Source: Caenicola sp034331105 | Lineage (GTDB): Bacteria > Synergistota > Synergistia > Synergistales > Synergistaceae | NCBI GenBank assembly: GCA_034331105.1 | Contig: JAXQGB010000009.1 | Span: 41,730 to 105,729 of the forward strand | DNA: 64,000 nt | Direction of reading: 5' to 3' | Part shown: in pieces, positions 8,377-16,838 of the stretch | Layout of the letters: each line of letters opens with the position of its first letter | Position numbering within the stretch: position 1 is the first letter of the stretch | The notes under the pieces: generated by a model | Databases searched by the model: none | What the model saw: the letters and a program-made list of their open reading frames with translations, nothing else | Told to the model about the DNA's origin: nothing | Made by a program: the position numbers and the translations under genes

Positions 8377-9558
8377 TTGAAAAAACTGCTAAAAGGAAAA
8401 GTTTACACTTTCGCTGCAGTGCTTTTGCTGATCGGTGCAGTATTTTCTGTCCCGGCATTTTTTTTGTATCAAAAAATAGAAGAGATGGTCCTCACGGAAA
8501 CCAACAAGCAGGCAGGGACCGTTGCAGTCTCTGTATCAAAATTTATTGAACAGGATATAGACGAATATGAAAAACTTTCCTCAGCCGCTCAAAACCCACC
8601 AAGCAGCTACGACATGGGTCTCTACAAAAAAATGTCAGGACTTCTCAGGGATATAAAAATCGAAACAGGGGCAAAATTTATCTACACTGAAAAATGGATT
8701 TCTGAAGACAGGATCGCTTATGTGCTTGACGCGGAAGATCCCTCAAGCGAAGACTACTCTCCGTTCGGATCAGAAGATGACATTTCGGGCCCGGAGAAAA
8801 AAGCCTTTAATATAAAGACCGGTTCTGTCTCGGGTATTGTTGAATATGACAGGTGGGGCACACTTATATCTGCCTTTGCCCCTATTACAAACAGAACGAC
8901 GGGTGAAACAGTCGGACTGGTAGGAGTGGATTTTTCACTCGTGTATGTAGATAGGGTAATGACTGGGATCAGGGCTCTGATAATGACCGGACTCCTAGGA
9001 GCTATACTGCTTGCCGGTGCAGCTGTCAATGTTCTGCTTGCGATAAGGCAAAAAAACATCCACACAGACTATATGACAAGACTCTACAACAAGTGCTACT
9101 TTGACACCTGCATCAAAACAGCCGTCAGCGAAGCATCAAAACATGGAAGGCCCTTTTCGCTGGTAGTCATAGATATCGATGATTTCAAGGATGTCAACGA
9201 CCGTTTCGGGCATTTGACAGGTGATGAGGTCCTCAAGTGGATCGCTGCATCGATAAAAAGATGCACAAGAGATGACGACCTCTGCTTCCGGTACGGGGGA
9301 GACGAATTTGTCATAATCCTGCCGCATGCAACAAAAGAACAGGCCGGATCCATTGGGCAAAGGATACAGTCAAGGCTTCTTTACAATGGACTTGAAAGGG
9401 AGGGCCTTCCGGAGATCAGGATCTCACTGAGTATAGGCATCGCCGAGTGGGAACCGGGCGTAAGCGCCTCCGACCTGACGGAATGGGCAGACAAAGCAAT
9501 GTATTCCTCAAAGAGCAAAGGAAAAAACCAGATGACACTCTCGTCCAACGAGAAATAG
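8377..9558 (+). CDS. Membrane-bound diguanylate cyclase (GGDEF)
   Basis: Makes cyclic di-GMP from two GTP. 393 residues: a membrane helix near 9-30, an extracytoplasmic sensor region (about 35-190, Cache-like by position, not by motif), a second helix near 197-220, then a GGDEF domain. The active site reads FRYGGDEFVII, intact, and the inhibitory RxxD site (RDDD) lies five residues upstream, so product inhibition is expected. The start is TTG at 8377 with GGAGGA six bases upstream. Stands alone; followed by repeat DNA. Confidence 0.92.
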   Translation: MKKLLKGKVYTFAAVLLLIGAVFSVPAFFLYQKIEEMVLTETNKQAGTVAVSVSKFIEQDIDEYEKLSSAAQNPPSSYDMGLYKKMSGLLRDIKIETGAKFIYTEKWISEDRIAYVLDAEDPSSEDYSPFGSEDDISGPEKKAFNIKTGSVSGIVEYDRWGTLISAFAPITNRTTGETVGLVGVDFSLVYVDRVMTGIRALIMTGLLGAILLAGAAVNVLLAIRQKNIHTDYMTRLYNKCYFDTCIKTAVSEASKHGRPFSLVVIDIDDFKDVNDRFGHLTGDEVLKWIAASIKRCTRDDDLCFRYGGDEFVIILPHATKEQAGSIGQRIQSRLLYNGLEREGLPEIRISLSIGIAEWEPGVSASDLTEWADKAMYSSKSKGKNQMTLSSNEK

Positions 9559-9745
9559 CCTGAGAAGCGATGGCATGGTACGTGCCACGTGAAGCTGCCT
9601 TAGTGCAGGCAAGCAATTGGCAAGCATTGGCAAGCTGTTGGCAAGCAATTGTGAGAACAGCCGTCAAACGATAGTCAAACGGTCGGTTGTCAAACAGTGG
9701 TCAAACGATCGCTAGAGGCGAGGGCAAGGGGCAAGAGTGAGGGGC
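9559..9745. repeat. 11-bp-period repeat array
   Basis: Runs of near-11-base units sharing AAGC or AAAC in phase: four GGCAAGCNNTT units (about 9607-9652), then GTCAAACGATA, GTCAAACGGTC, GTCAAACAGTG, GTCAAACGATC (about 9662-9712). The same frame recurs elsewhere in the window with GTGAAGCNNTG. Begins within a few bases of the cyclase stop codon. No coding frame is supported. Confidence 0.7.
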
Positions 9746-9857
9746 GGGGGAATCTGCAGCCTCCAGGCTGCGGAGAATTTGCGGCATCTATGCCGCGGTG
9801 AATTTGCATCGCTCCGCATCGCGGAGAATTTGCCTGACGGGGTCAGGCGGAGAATTT
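9746..9857 (+). repeat. Tandem hairpin modules with GAATTTGC connector
   Basis: Four consecutive modules of about 26 bases: a hairpin bounded by GC...GC followed by GGAGAATTT or GGTGAATTT. The stems differ: AGCC/GGCT, GGCA/TGCC, CTCCGC/GCGGAG, CTGAC/GTCAG, while the connector is constant. Similar modules recur near 18.2, 18.3, 18.6 and 54.9 kb. Confidence 0.75.
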
Positions 9858-10001
9858 ATACAATTGCTTGCCTGCCGGAGATCTTCCCGGCTGCATTTAA
9901 CAACCGCTTCACGGCGATGAAATCGCCACGTCGCGCGGCATCTTCAGGCCCCACTTCGCCAATGTATTTTTAGGTTTTAGCGATAGCCCAACTACAATAT
10001 C
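9858..10001. repeat. Mixed repeat modules between arrays
   Basis: Holds an inverted-orientation 11-bp unit (CAACCGCTTCAC), then hairpin GGCGATgaaATCGCC and the connector-like ACGTCGC with GCGGCATCTTCAGG, seen in better form near 18.83 and 45.07 kb. No gene is supported. Confidence 0.5.
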
Positions 10002-10129
10002 GCAATTGGGGCAGATCGCGAGTGATGACGACGCAACACGAAAAAATTCAAACTAAGACGTATTAGTCATACGTCGAAGTGAAGGATTTTGAGTTTTGCT
10101 AAGTCAGCGCCGCGAGATGCCCCAATTGC
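10002..10129. repeat. Palindromic element, copy 1 (128 bp)
   Basis: Outer arms GCAATTGGGGCA / TGCCCCAATTGC, constant inner arms GACGACGCAAC and GCTAAGTCAGCGC, and a central stem around ACGTATTAGTCATACGT. First of three adjacent copies. Short frames read through it (ending QLPQL and similar) are artefacts of the repeat. Confidence 0.85.
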
Positions 10130-10130
10130 C

Positions 10131-10258
10131 GCAATTGGGGCAGATCGTGGATGATGACGACGCAACATGTGATGCTTCGAACCGAGGCGTATATCAATAC
10201 GTTGAGGTGAAGGAGCATCGCATGTTGCTAAGTCAGCGCCGCGAGATGCCCCAATTGC
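10131..10258. repeat. Palindromic element, copy 2 (128 bp)
   Basis: Same arms as copy 1, exactly the same length, but with a different central stem: CAACATGTGATGCT pairs with AGCATCGCATGTTG. The two sides of the stem have changed together relative to copies 1 and 3. Confidence 0.85.
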
Positions 10259-10269
10259 CGCAATTGCCG

Positions 10270-10397
10270 GGAATTGGGATTTAGAGCGAGTGATAACGAC
10301 GCAACACGCAGTGGAGCCTTCCGAAGGCGTATACCAATACGTCGAAGGAAGGCTCCACAAGTGTTGCTAAGTTAGCGCCGCTCTAAATTCCAATTCC
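10270..10397. repeat. Palindromic element, copy 3, abutting the VOC gene stop
   Basis: Arms of the second type, GGAATTGGGATTTAGAGCG and CGCTCTAAATTCCAATTCC, with central stem TGGAGCCTTCC/GGAAGGCTCCA. It overlaps the last base of the stop codon of the VOC gene on the minus strand. It may serve as that operon's 3' structure. Confidence 0.85.
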
Positions 10398-10762
10398 TAT
10401 CTGCGGAGGGGGACAAGTTCCAGCCAATACCCATCAGGATCCTCGATGAAATAAATGCCCATATCCTTATTCTCGTAGCAGATGCAGCACATCTTTTCAT
10501 GGTGTGCGTGGGCAGCTTCGATATCCTTAACTGTGAAAGCAAGATGGAATTCAGATTCTCCAAGGTCGTATTTTTCTGTCCTGTCGTGAAGGTACGTTAA
10601 TTCAAGCTGAAAATCTGTCTCTCCGTCGCCAAGGTAAACAAGCGTAAAGTCCGGCTTCTCCACCCGCCTTACCTCTTTGAGGCCCAGGGCCTCTTCGTAG
10701 AATTTCATGCTTTTTTTAAGGTCAAGGACGTTAAAGTTGAAATGCGCAAATTTTGCCTTCAT
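10397..10762 (-). CDS. VOC-family protein, lactoylglutathione-lyase-like
   Basis: 121 residues forming one vicinal-oxygen-chelate unit. Candidate metal ligands: His in FAHFNFNV near the N-terminus, Glu in QLELTY, His in EFHLAFTV and Glu in YWLELVPL, in the spacing of glyoxalase I-like proteins. The start is the ATG at 10762, with GGGTGGT 4 bases upstream; the GTG at 10771 lies within that site. Last gene of a MATE-MarR-VOC operon (33 bases after the MarR gene), which suggests a role in detoxifying a reactive carbonyl or drug. Substrate unknown. A palindromic repeat starts at the stop codon. Confidence 0.82.
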   Translation of the reverse strand: MKAKFAHFNFNVLDLKKSMKFYEEALGLKEVRRVEKPDFTLVYLGDGETDFQLELTYLHDRTEKYDLGESEFHLAFTVKDIEAAHAHHEKMCCICYENKDMGIYFIEDPDGYWLELVPLRR

Positions 10763-10795
10763 AATTACCACCCTTTTTATGGTATTGACGGTTCG

Positions 10796-11245
10796 TTACT
10801 CTTTAAGGCCTTTCTCCAACTCCGTGCAGAAAAGTTTTACTGTTTTGAAAGTCCTTGTCAGCTCTGTTTTGCTTAGTGAAGACAGGGCCTTTATCTCCCA
10901 TTCGTGCAGATCGTTTACCAGCTTTTCCGCAAGGTCTCTCCCTTCCGGGGTAAACCTTATGACCTTCCGCCGCCTGTCTTTTTCATGAGGAAATCGTCCG
11001 ATGACAGACTTCCTCTCCAGTGCGTCAAGGGTCGCTGTCATTGTCTGCCTGGGTATCCCAAGGTAGTCAGCAACCTCTGCGGGCTCGACTCCTTCAGGCC
11101 TCATATAGAGTTCCTCGATCAGAGTCATTGCGCTGTTCGAAATTCCGTGCTTCTGTGCCCAACATGTGTATACACGGTCGTAACGGCGCCAGAGATCTGA
11201 GAGCTCCAGTAGTGTTCTTAAATCTTTATCGTCTCTTTTCTTCAT
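10796..11245 (-). CDS. MarR-family transcriptional regulator
   Basis: 149 residues with a winged helix-turn-helix: PAEVADYLGIPRQTMTATLD as helix-turn-helix near residues 55-75, and EKDRRRKVIRFTPEGRDLA as the wing. Lies 16 bases after the MATE gene and is co-transcribed with it, so it probably represses its own operon in the absence of an effector (family knowledge). No clear operator palindrome could be assigned. Confidence 0.88.
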   Translation of the reverse strand: MKKRDDKDLRTLLELSDLWRRYDRVYTCWAQKHGISNSAMTLIEELYMRPEGVEPAEVADYLGIPRQTMTATLDALERKSVIGRFPHEKDRRRKVIRFTPEGRDLAEKLVNDLHEWEIKALSSLSKTELTRTFKTVKLFCTELEKGLKE

Positions 11246-11261
11246 TTACCGTTATCGCCCC

Positions 11262-12620
11262 CTATATATTTTTGTGGGCAAGGAGTGGAATGGATACGCC
11301 CCTCGATCCCAAAGCCCATACAATAATTAAGATAGCAGAGAGAGCTACATTTGCAAAGGTCATCGATAGCCAGATACCGTCCAGCTTCCAAAAGAGAGGA
11401 AGCAGCCATAGGAAAAAGGGCAGTATCAGCAGAGGATCTGAGTAAGTAAGAAACGAAGACTGGGCCGGCTGTCCTACAGACTGGTAGTATGAAGCCCCTA
11501 CCTTAACGATGCCGACAAAGGGAAACATCGGCGATGCAAGGATCAGCCCCTTGGCAGTTATGGCCGCTGTTGTCCCGCTCATTGAGAAAAAGCCGGGAAT
11601 ATATTCGGCGAAAAGAAGAAGGAACACTGAGCATAGAAGCCCTATCCCAAATGCAGAGGAAAATCCCATTTTTGCCGTGAACTGCCTTCGCGCAGGCAGT
11701 GAAGCCCCCTGGTAGTAGCTTATCAGGGGCTGTATTCCTTCTGCAACGCCTTCCTGCAGCATTATCCCTACAGGGATGACATAGCTTATCACCGAGTATG
11801 CAGCTATACCCTGTTCACCGCCATATACGAGGGACTGCCAGTTATGCATGATCATAGTGATGGCCGCTGCCATCTGTACACCAAAGGGCGGTATGCCCAT
11901 GGTTATGATCTTTCCCGAAAAGGCCAGGGATCCCCAGGCTTTTTCAAATCTCAGCCTGACGTTGGAACGGCCCCCGATAAAGTGATAAAAGAAAAGTGCC
12001 GCCGTCAGCAGTTGAGAAAGAACTGTCGCCCAGGCCGCTCCTGCCACCCCGAAGGGGTAGACAAGAACCCAGAGCCAGTCAAGGATGATATTCAGCACAA
12101 AACCGGAGACCATTATGTACATGGCTTTGCGCGGATAACCGTCGTTTCTGACCGCCCCAAGAAGCCCCATGGTGAATATCTGCGTGAAAGAGAATAAAAG
12201 CAGTATCAGTCCATAGACTAAGGATAAATGTGAAAGTTCTGCCGAGACATTAAAAAGACCTATGAGTTTAGGCAGTGAGATGCTGAATGAGAAGGATACC
12301 AGAAGGGAGGCAAGCGCCATCAGCATCACCATAGAGGTTAGTATCCTCTCTGCAAGCCTTGTCCGGCCTCTTCCTCTGCTTATTGAAAGAAGGGCTCCCC
12401 CTCCTATGCCGATCCCCGCTCCTGCGGCCGTTGCGAAGAGAGTAAAGGGATATGAGATACCTATAGCGGCCAGTCCTGCTTCGCCCGCACCCATACCAAC
12501 AAAAAATCCGTCAACTATCGTATAAACACCGCTTAAGAGCTGGGAGGTAAGCGCAGGGATGACAAATCTGCAGAAGAGAAGGGACATATCCTTATAATTT
12601 TTGGCTTTAAGGGCCAACAT
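11262..12620 (-). CDS. MATE-family efflux transporter (first of three)
   Basis: 452 residues, twelve hydrophobic segments, MATE N-terminal opening with ALTSQLLSGVYTIVDGFFVG and the duplicated half beginning at about residue 235 (GIPPFGVQMAAAITMIMHN). Exports drugs or metabolites in exchange for sodium or protons (family knowledge). GGAG 8 bases before the ATG. First gene of a MATE-MarR-VOC operon; divergent from a second MATE gene 175 bases away. Confidence 0.9.
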   Translation of the reverse strand: MLALKAKNYKDMSLLFCRFVIPALTSQLLSGVYTIVDGFFVGMGAGEAGLAAIGISYPFTLFATAAGAGIGIGGGALLSISRGRGRTRLAERILTSMVMLMALASLLVSFSFSISLPKLIGLFNVSAELSHLSLVYGLILLLFSFTQIFTMGLLGAVRNDGYPRKAMYIMVSGFVLNIILDWLWVLVYPFGVAGAAWATVLSQLLTAALFFYHFIGGRSNVRLRFEKAWGSLAFSGKIITMGIPPFGVQMAAAITMIMHNWQSLVYGGEQGIAAYSVISYVIPVGIMLQEGVAEGIQPLISYYQGASLPARRQFTAKMGFSSAFGIGLLCSVFLLLFAEYIPGFFSMSGTTAAITAKGLILASPMFPFVGIVKVGASYYQSVGQPAQSSFLTYSDPLLILPFFLWLLPLFWKLDGIWLSMTFANVALSAILIIVWALGSRGVSIPLLAHKNI

Positions 12621-12795
12621 ACTAACAACTCCATATAATCCTATTTCGTATTATCCGTACATGGATTTTACAACATTTTACTATTTTGTCAACATGTCCG
12701 AATGGGCAATACACTCGATTGCGATAACAAAGATAAGATGCTAACCTCATAATTATCTTTGACCGGAAACTGAAAAATGCGAAGCGGGGCAGCCA

Positions 12796-14175
12796 ATGAG
12801 AGAGTGCGATCCGGATCCGTGCAAAACACAACATCTTAAAATGACGACACAGCCGATACCGGGCCTGGTGATAAGGCTTGCGATACCGACTGTGATAAGC
12901 ATGCTCGTTACGGCTTTATACAATACGGCGGACACCTTCTTCGTTTCAAGGCTTGGAACGAGCGCCAGCGGTGCTGTCGGTATAGTCTTTTCTATAATGG
13001 CGATATTCCACGCGATCGGGCTGACTTTCGGCACAGGTGCAGCAAGCATGATATCAAGAAAGCTCGGCGCACATGAACCTGGCTCTGCAAGCACATACGC
13101 ATCTACCTCCTTTTTTCTTGCCTTCGGGACCGGACTCATTTTTACTGTTTTCGGCCTCCTTTATCTCGATGATTTCATGATCAGACTCGGTTCAACCGAT
13201 ACCATCCTTCCCTATGCAAAAAGCTATGCAATGTACATCCTTCTTGGAGCTCCGATAATGTGTACCTCTTTTGTCATGAACAACATCCTCAGGGCTGAGG
13301 GCAAGGCAGCGCTCGCAATGGTCGGCCTTGTAACGGGAGCTTTGCTCAATATCGTGCTGGACCCTATATTCATATTCACCTTCGGTCTCGGCATCTCAGG
13401 GGCAGCGATCGCAACGCTGATATCCCAATGCATAAGTTTCTCAATACTTCTGTCTGTTTTCATATTACGCAAGAGCAGTATCAGGATAAGTATCGGCAAT
13501 ATTTCCAAGAAACCAAAAGAATACTACGACATCCTGACCCTGGGAACACCCTCACTCTTCAGACACGGACTCGCAAGCATGGCAGCAGTTGCATTGAACG
13601 TTTCCGCTTCTGTATATGGTGACGCAGCAGTAGCGGCGATGTCGATAGTCGGGCGCACCTTTATGCTGGTCCTTTCGGTTATGATAGGCCTTGGGCAGGG
13701 CTTCATGCCTGTCTCGGGGTACAACTACGGCGCAAAGAATTACGCCCGGGTAAAAGAGGCTTTCTGGTTTACTGTAAAGGCAGGGCTTCTTGTCTTGTCG
13801 ACAACGGCAATCTTAGGCTTTATCTTCTCAAAGGAGATCGTATCGGTCTTCAGGAGAGAGGATGCCGAGGTCATCGCAATAGGTTCCCTTGCAATGCGCA
13901 TGCAGTTTGCGGCACTCATCCTCCAGCCACTTTTTGTTTCGACAAACATGCTTTTTCAGTCGACCGGATACGCCGTAAGGGCAACCTTCCTGGCCTCCAA
14001 CAGGCAGGGTTTTTATTTTATACCTCTGATCCTGATCCTCCCAAGGATCTTCGGCATCACAGGGGTCCAGATGACTCAGCCGATTTCAGACATCCTGAGC
14101 TTCCTTACATGCATCCCCTTTTTATACTTTTACATGAAAAATCTGAGTGAGCTTGAAAGGAAAAATATTTCCTGA
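12796..14175 (+). CDS. MATE-family efflux transporter (second)
   Basis: 459 residues with twelve hydrophobic segments; opening LVIRLAIPTVISMLVTALYN and TADTFFVSRLG are typical MATE. The N-terminus before residue 16 is cysteine-containing and hydrophilic (RECDPDPCKTQH); no strong ribosome site is visible for the ATG at 12796, and the next ATG is at 12841. The stop overlaps the next gene's start (TGATG), so the two MATE proteins are made together, possibly as partners; MATE proteins are usually thought to act alone, so pairing is inference. Confidence 0.88.
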   Translation: MRECDPDPCKTQHLKMTTQPIPGLVIRLAIPTVISMLVTALYNTADTFFVSRLGTSASGAVGIVFSIMAIFHAIGLTFGTGAASMISRKLGAHEPGSASTYASTSFFLAFGTGLIFTVFGLLYLDDFMIRLGSTDTILPYAKSYAMYILLGAPIMCTSFVMNNILRAEGKAALAMVGLVTGALLNIVLDPIFIFTFGLGISGAAIATLISQCISFSILLSVFILRKSSIRISIGNISKKPKEYYDILTLGTPSLFRHGLASMAAVALNVSASVYGDAAVAAMSIVGRTFMLVLSVMIGLGQGFMPVSGYNYGAKNYARVKEAFWFTVKAGLLVLSTTAILGFIFSKEIVSVFRREDAEVIAIGSLAMRMQFAALILQPLFVSTNMLFQSTGYAVRATFLASNRQGFYFIPLILILPRIFGITGVQMTQPISDILSFLTCIPFLYFYMKNLSELERKNIS

Positions 14176-15539
14176 TGGCTGAAGGCGTACTGCGTTTTAA
14201 GGAACGTTCACTGACTGAGGGGAATATAACCTCTCAGCTGATAAAATTTGCGATCCCCTACATGTCTGCGAATCTGCTCCAGGCACTTTATGGAGCGATC
14301 GATACTGTCATCGTAGGGCACTTTACAAACGCTGCGGGCCTTTCGGCCGCTGCAATAGGAAGCCAGTTCATGTTCCTCATCAATGGCATCATAATCGGCC
14401 TCTCAATGGGAGGAACTATCCTGATCGCCAGATACTTCGGCGCAAAATCAGATTCCAACATCAAAGAGACTATAGGGACAATGTTTACTCTCTTTGCGAT
14501 CGTAAGCGTTGTTTTGACACTGATAATGTTTGCTGCCGTAAAGCCTCTGGTAAGCCTTATACAAACTCCACCGGAGGCAGTCTCCCAGACGGAGGGATAT
14601 ATTTTCATAAGTTCGGCAGGCATTTCTTTTATGTTTGCATACAATGCACTCAGCGCCATGTTGAGAGGTTTCGGGGATTCAAAAAGTCCGCTTGTCTTCG
14701 TTGCCATCGCATCAGTCTGCAACGTCATAGGAGATCTGATCCTGGTCGCTGTATTCAAAATGGGCGCTCCCGGCGCTGCACTGGCTACAATACTCTCCCA
14801 GGGACTTAGCGCAGTCCTGGCCGTCATATACCTGAAAAAGCAGAGTTTCCATTTTGATTTCAAGCTCGACAGCTTCCGCATCAAGAGAGAAAAACTCAAA
14901 AACCTGCTCAAAATAGGGCTGCCTATGTCTGTCCAGATGTCCATGACAACAGTTTCATTCATGTTCATAATGGCCACTGTAAGTGTGATGGGTGGCGTTG
15001 TCGCATCCGCTGCCATCGGTATCACCTCAAAGATAAACGGGTTTGTAATGCTCCCGCCCATAGCCTTTTCAGCTGCGATATCTGCTATGGTCTCGCAGAA
15101 CATGGGAGCCGGCCGGCCCAAAAGGGCTATTAAATGCCTATATGTCGGGATCTCTGTAACTCTGATATTCGGAGTAATATCATTTTCAGTCCTGCAGTTT
15201 TTCCCCGATTTAGTAATAGGTATCTTTACGCCGGACAGCGAACTGATATGGGCAACATCACAATACCTGAAGTCTTTCAGCGTGGACTGCATATTGGTAT
15301 GCTTCGTCTTCTGCCTGAACGGATTTTTCAACGGATGCGGGCACACGAGATTCAGCATGATCAACAACCTGATGGCCGCGTTTCTGATAAGAGTTCCTGC
15401 AACCTGGCTTTTGAGCAAAATTCCCGGAGCCGACCTGTTCAGCATAGGTTTCGCGACCCCCATGTCATCACTGCTCTCGATCACCATAGGTATAATGTAT
15501 CTGAGAAGCGGAAGATGGAAAAGTCTTAAACTATCTTAA
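14175..15539 (+). CDS. MATE-family efflux transporter (third), coupled to the second
   Basis: 454 residues, twelve hydrophobic segments, opening LIKFAIPYMSANLLQALYGA and IDTVIVGHFT. Start ATG overlaps the stop of the preceding MATE gene. A nitroreductase gene follows after 12 bases, so the three probably form an operon. Distinct in sequence from the other two MATE proteins by eye. Confidence 0.9.
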   Translation: MAEGVLRFKERSLTEGNITSQLIKFAIPYMSANLLQALYGAIDTVIVGHFTNAAGLSAAAIGSQFMFLINGIIIGLSMGGTILIARYFGAKSDSNIKETIGTMFTLFAIVSVVLTLIMFAAVKPLVSLIQTPPEAVSQTEGYIFISSAGISFMFAYNALSAMLRGFGDSKSPLVFVAIASVCNVIGDLILVAVFKMGAPGAALATILSQGLSAVLAVIYLKKQSFHFDFKLDSFRIKREKLKNLLKIGLPMSVQMSMTTVSFMFIMATVSVMGGVVASAAIGITSKINGFVMLPPIAFSAAISAMVSQNMGAGRPKRAIKCLYVGISVTLIFGVISFSVLQFFPDLVIGIFTPDSELIWATSQYLKSFSVDCILVCFVFCLNGFFNGCGHTRFSMINNLMAAFLIRVPATWLLSKIPGADLFSIGFATPMSSLLSITIGIMYLRSGRWKSLKLS

Positions 15540-15551
15540 GGAGATGATCAA

Positions 15552-16088
15552 ATGCTGCTGGATGAAATAATTTTGAAAAGAGAGAGCTGCAGAAGCTACG
15601 ACACAAAACCTGTGGCAAAGGAAGATGTGATCAAATGTCTTGATGCCGCCAGACTGGCCCCGTCGGCCTGCAACAGCCAGCCGTGGAAATTTACGGTGGT
15701 CACAGGACCGGAAACTAAAGCTAAGCTCTCGGCCCTTCTGCAAATAGTGGGAGGCAACAAATTCGCAGACGCGGCTCCGGTGCTTGTTGCAGTCAGTGAA
15801 GATGAATGCCCCAAACTTATGCCGGGAGTGCTTGAGAGATGGAACTGCAAACACTTTGCCCATGGCGACATCGGTATAGCGATAGCGCACTTCACTCTCA
15901 AGGCTGCAGAATCAGGCCTTGCGACATGCATAATGGGAACTTTTGAAGATAAGGATGTAAAGGAACTGCTTGACATCCCGAAGGGCGACACCGTTCGTGC
16001 TGTCATTGCGCTTGGTTATCCGTCAGACAACAGGCAAAGGGACAAAAAGAGGAAAGAACTTAACGAGATAGTCCGTTTTATCGATTAA
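15552..16088 (+). CDS. Nitroreductase-family flavoprotein
   Basis: 178 residues. The FMN-binding opening RESCRSYDTKPV and the substrate-pocket stretch LAPSACNSQPWKFTVV are characteristic; the C-terminus has AVIALGYPSDN. Likely an NAD(P)H-dependent oxidoreductase of unknown substrate. AAGGAG 8 bases before the ATG. Last gene of the two-MATE operon, which suggests the reductase and exporters handle the same toxic compounds (inference). Confidence 0.88.
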   Translation: MLLDEIILKRESCRSYDTKPVAKEDVIKCLDAARLAPSACNSQPWKFTVVTGPETKAKLSALLQIVGGNKFADAAPVLVAVSEDECPKLMPGVLERWNCKHFAHGDIGIAIAHFTLKAAESGLATCIMGTFEDKDVKELLDIPKGDTVRAVIALGYPSDNRQRDKKRKELNEIVRFID

Positions 16089-16089
16089 T

Positions 16090-16121
16090 AAAAAAAGCTC
16101 ACTCTATTTCCAGAGTGAGCT
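16090..16121 (-). terminator. Terminator overlapping the thioesterase stop codon
   Basis: Minus strand: AGCTCACTCT, loop GGAAAT, AGAGTGAGCT, then seven T. The 5' arm encodes the last codons of the thioesterase and its TAG lies at the loop/stem edge, so a terminating ribosome could affect hairpin folding. Confidence 0.85.
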
Positions 16122-16838
16122 CAGCTTCGCATAAACTGTATCGTCTTCAATGTGCCGCAGTGAGTGCAGGAAATGCCTGCCCTCACTGCAGGGCAACTCT
16201 TGGGTAAGGCAGCGCACCCTTGTACGCGGTATAGCGTGTATGAACTCGGAATCAACAAGGACAGGCGACAACCCCTCGCTGACTTCGTCGGGCACCGTGT
16301 CAAGCGCCCAGCTGAAGAAGACTGCGTGGTTCGTGTGGTCGTTCACGTCGAGGTCCTGCCAGCGCACTTTCCACGTCTCCTCTATCTGCGGATCTGTCAG
16401 TTCCGGGACTTTCACGTCCTCAGGAAGCGTTTCCGAGACCCTCTCCATGAAGCCCGTCATAAGTTCGCTCTTGTCGAGACGGATCGGCCTCTCCCTCTTA
16501 AGGTCCAGCAGGACCCACCAGGTATAGGCAGAGCCTAGGAAATCGCCCGCGCCGTTCCACAGCTTGTACGAGCGGAGAGAGTAAAGGTTGCGGTAAGGTT
16601 CTGCGTAAGTCTTTATCCTTATCTTTACGTCCTCTTTGACGGGGTATTTCTGAAGATCGATACGATATTTCCTCAGGACCCATGTCACATTGTGTTCAAG
16701 GGTCTGCCTGACCGAGAGGTTGAATTTTGAGGCATCGATGTCTGCCATCTCCTGGAACATCTCCAGGAGAACTCCAAACTTCAGCCTTCCTTTGGGATCG
16801 ATCCCGCTGAAAGGGATCTGGTTCTCGATCTCAGTCAT
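16104..16838 (-). CDS. Acyl-ACP thioesterase (FatA/FatB-type)
   Basis: 244 residues with two hotdog domains. It hydrolyses acyl-ACP to free fatty acid. The second half carries DLDVNDHTNHAVFFSW, matching the Asn/His catalytic region of plant and bacterial acyl-ACP thioesterases; the N-terminal half has GRLKFGVLLEMFQEMAD. The start overlaps the end of the upstream CofE-like gene by 8 bases, so the two are translationally coupled. Chain-length preference cannot be read. Confidence 0.85.
   Translation of the reverse strand: MTEIENQIPFSGIDPKGRLKFGVLLEMFQEMADIDASKFNLSVRQTLEHNVTWVLRKYRIDLQKYPVKEDVKIRIKTYAEPYRNLYSLRSYKLWNGAGDFLGSAYTWWVLLDLKRERPIRLDKSELMTGFMERVSETLPEDVKVPELTDPQIEETWKVRWQDLDVNDHTNHAVFFSWALDTVPDEVSEGLSPVLVDSEFIHAIPRTRVRCLTQELPCSEGRHFLHSLRHIEDDTVYAKLSSLWK

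Noticed and set aside
10096..10284. Short frames through the palindromic elements (sequences such as LSQRREMPQLPQL)
   Set aside because: They recur wherever the repeat occurs, in both orientations, and have no ribosome site.
9559..10397. Possible CRISPR array because of regularly spaced repeats
   Set aside because: Units are hairpins or 11-bp/128-bp palindromes without unique spacers of constant length, and no cas genes are nearby.
14288..15487. 399-residue frame opposite the third MATE gene
   Set aside because: Antisense shadow of a clear membrane transporter gene; lacks a ribosome site and any recognisable domain.
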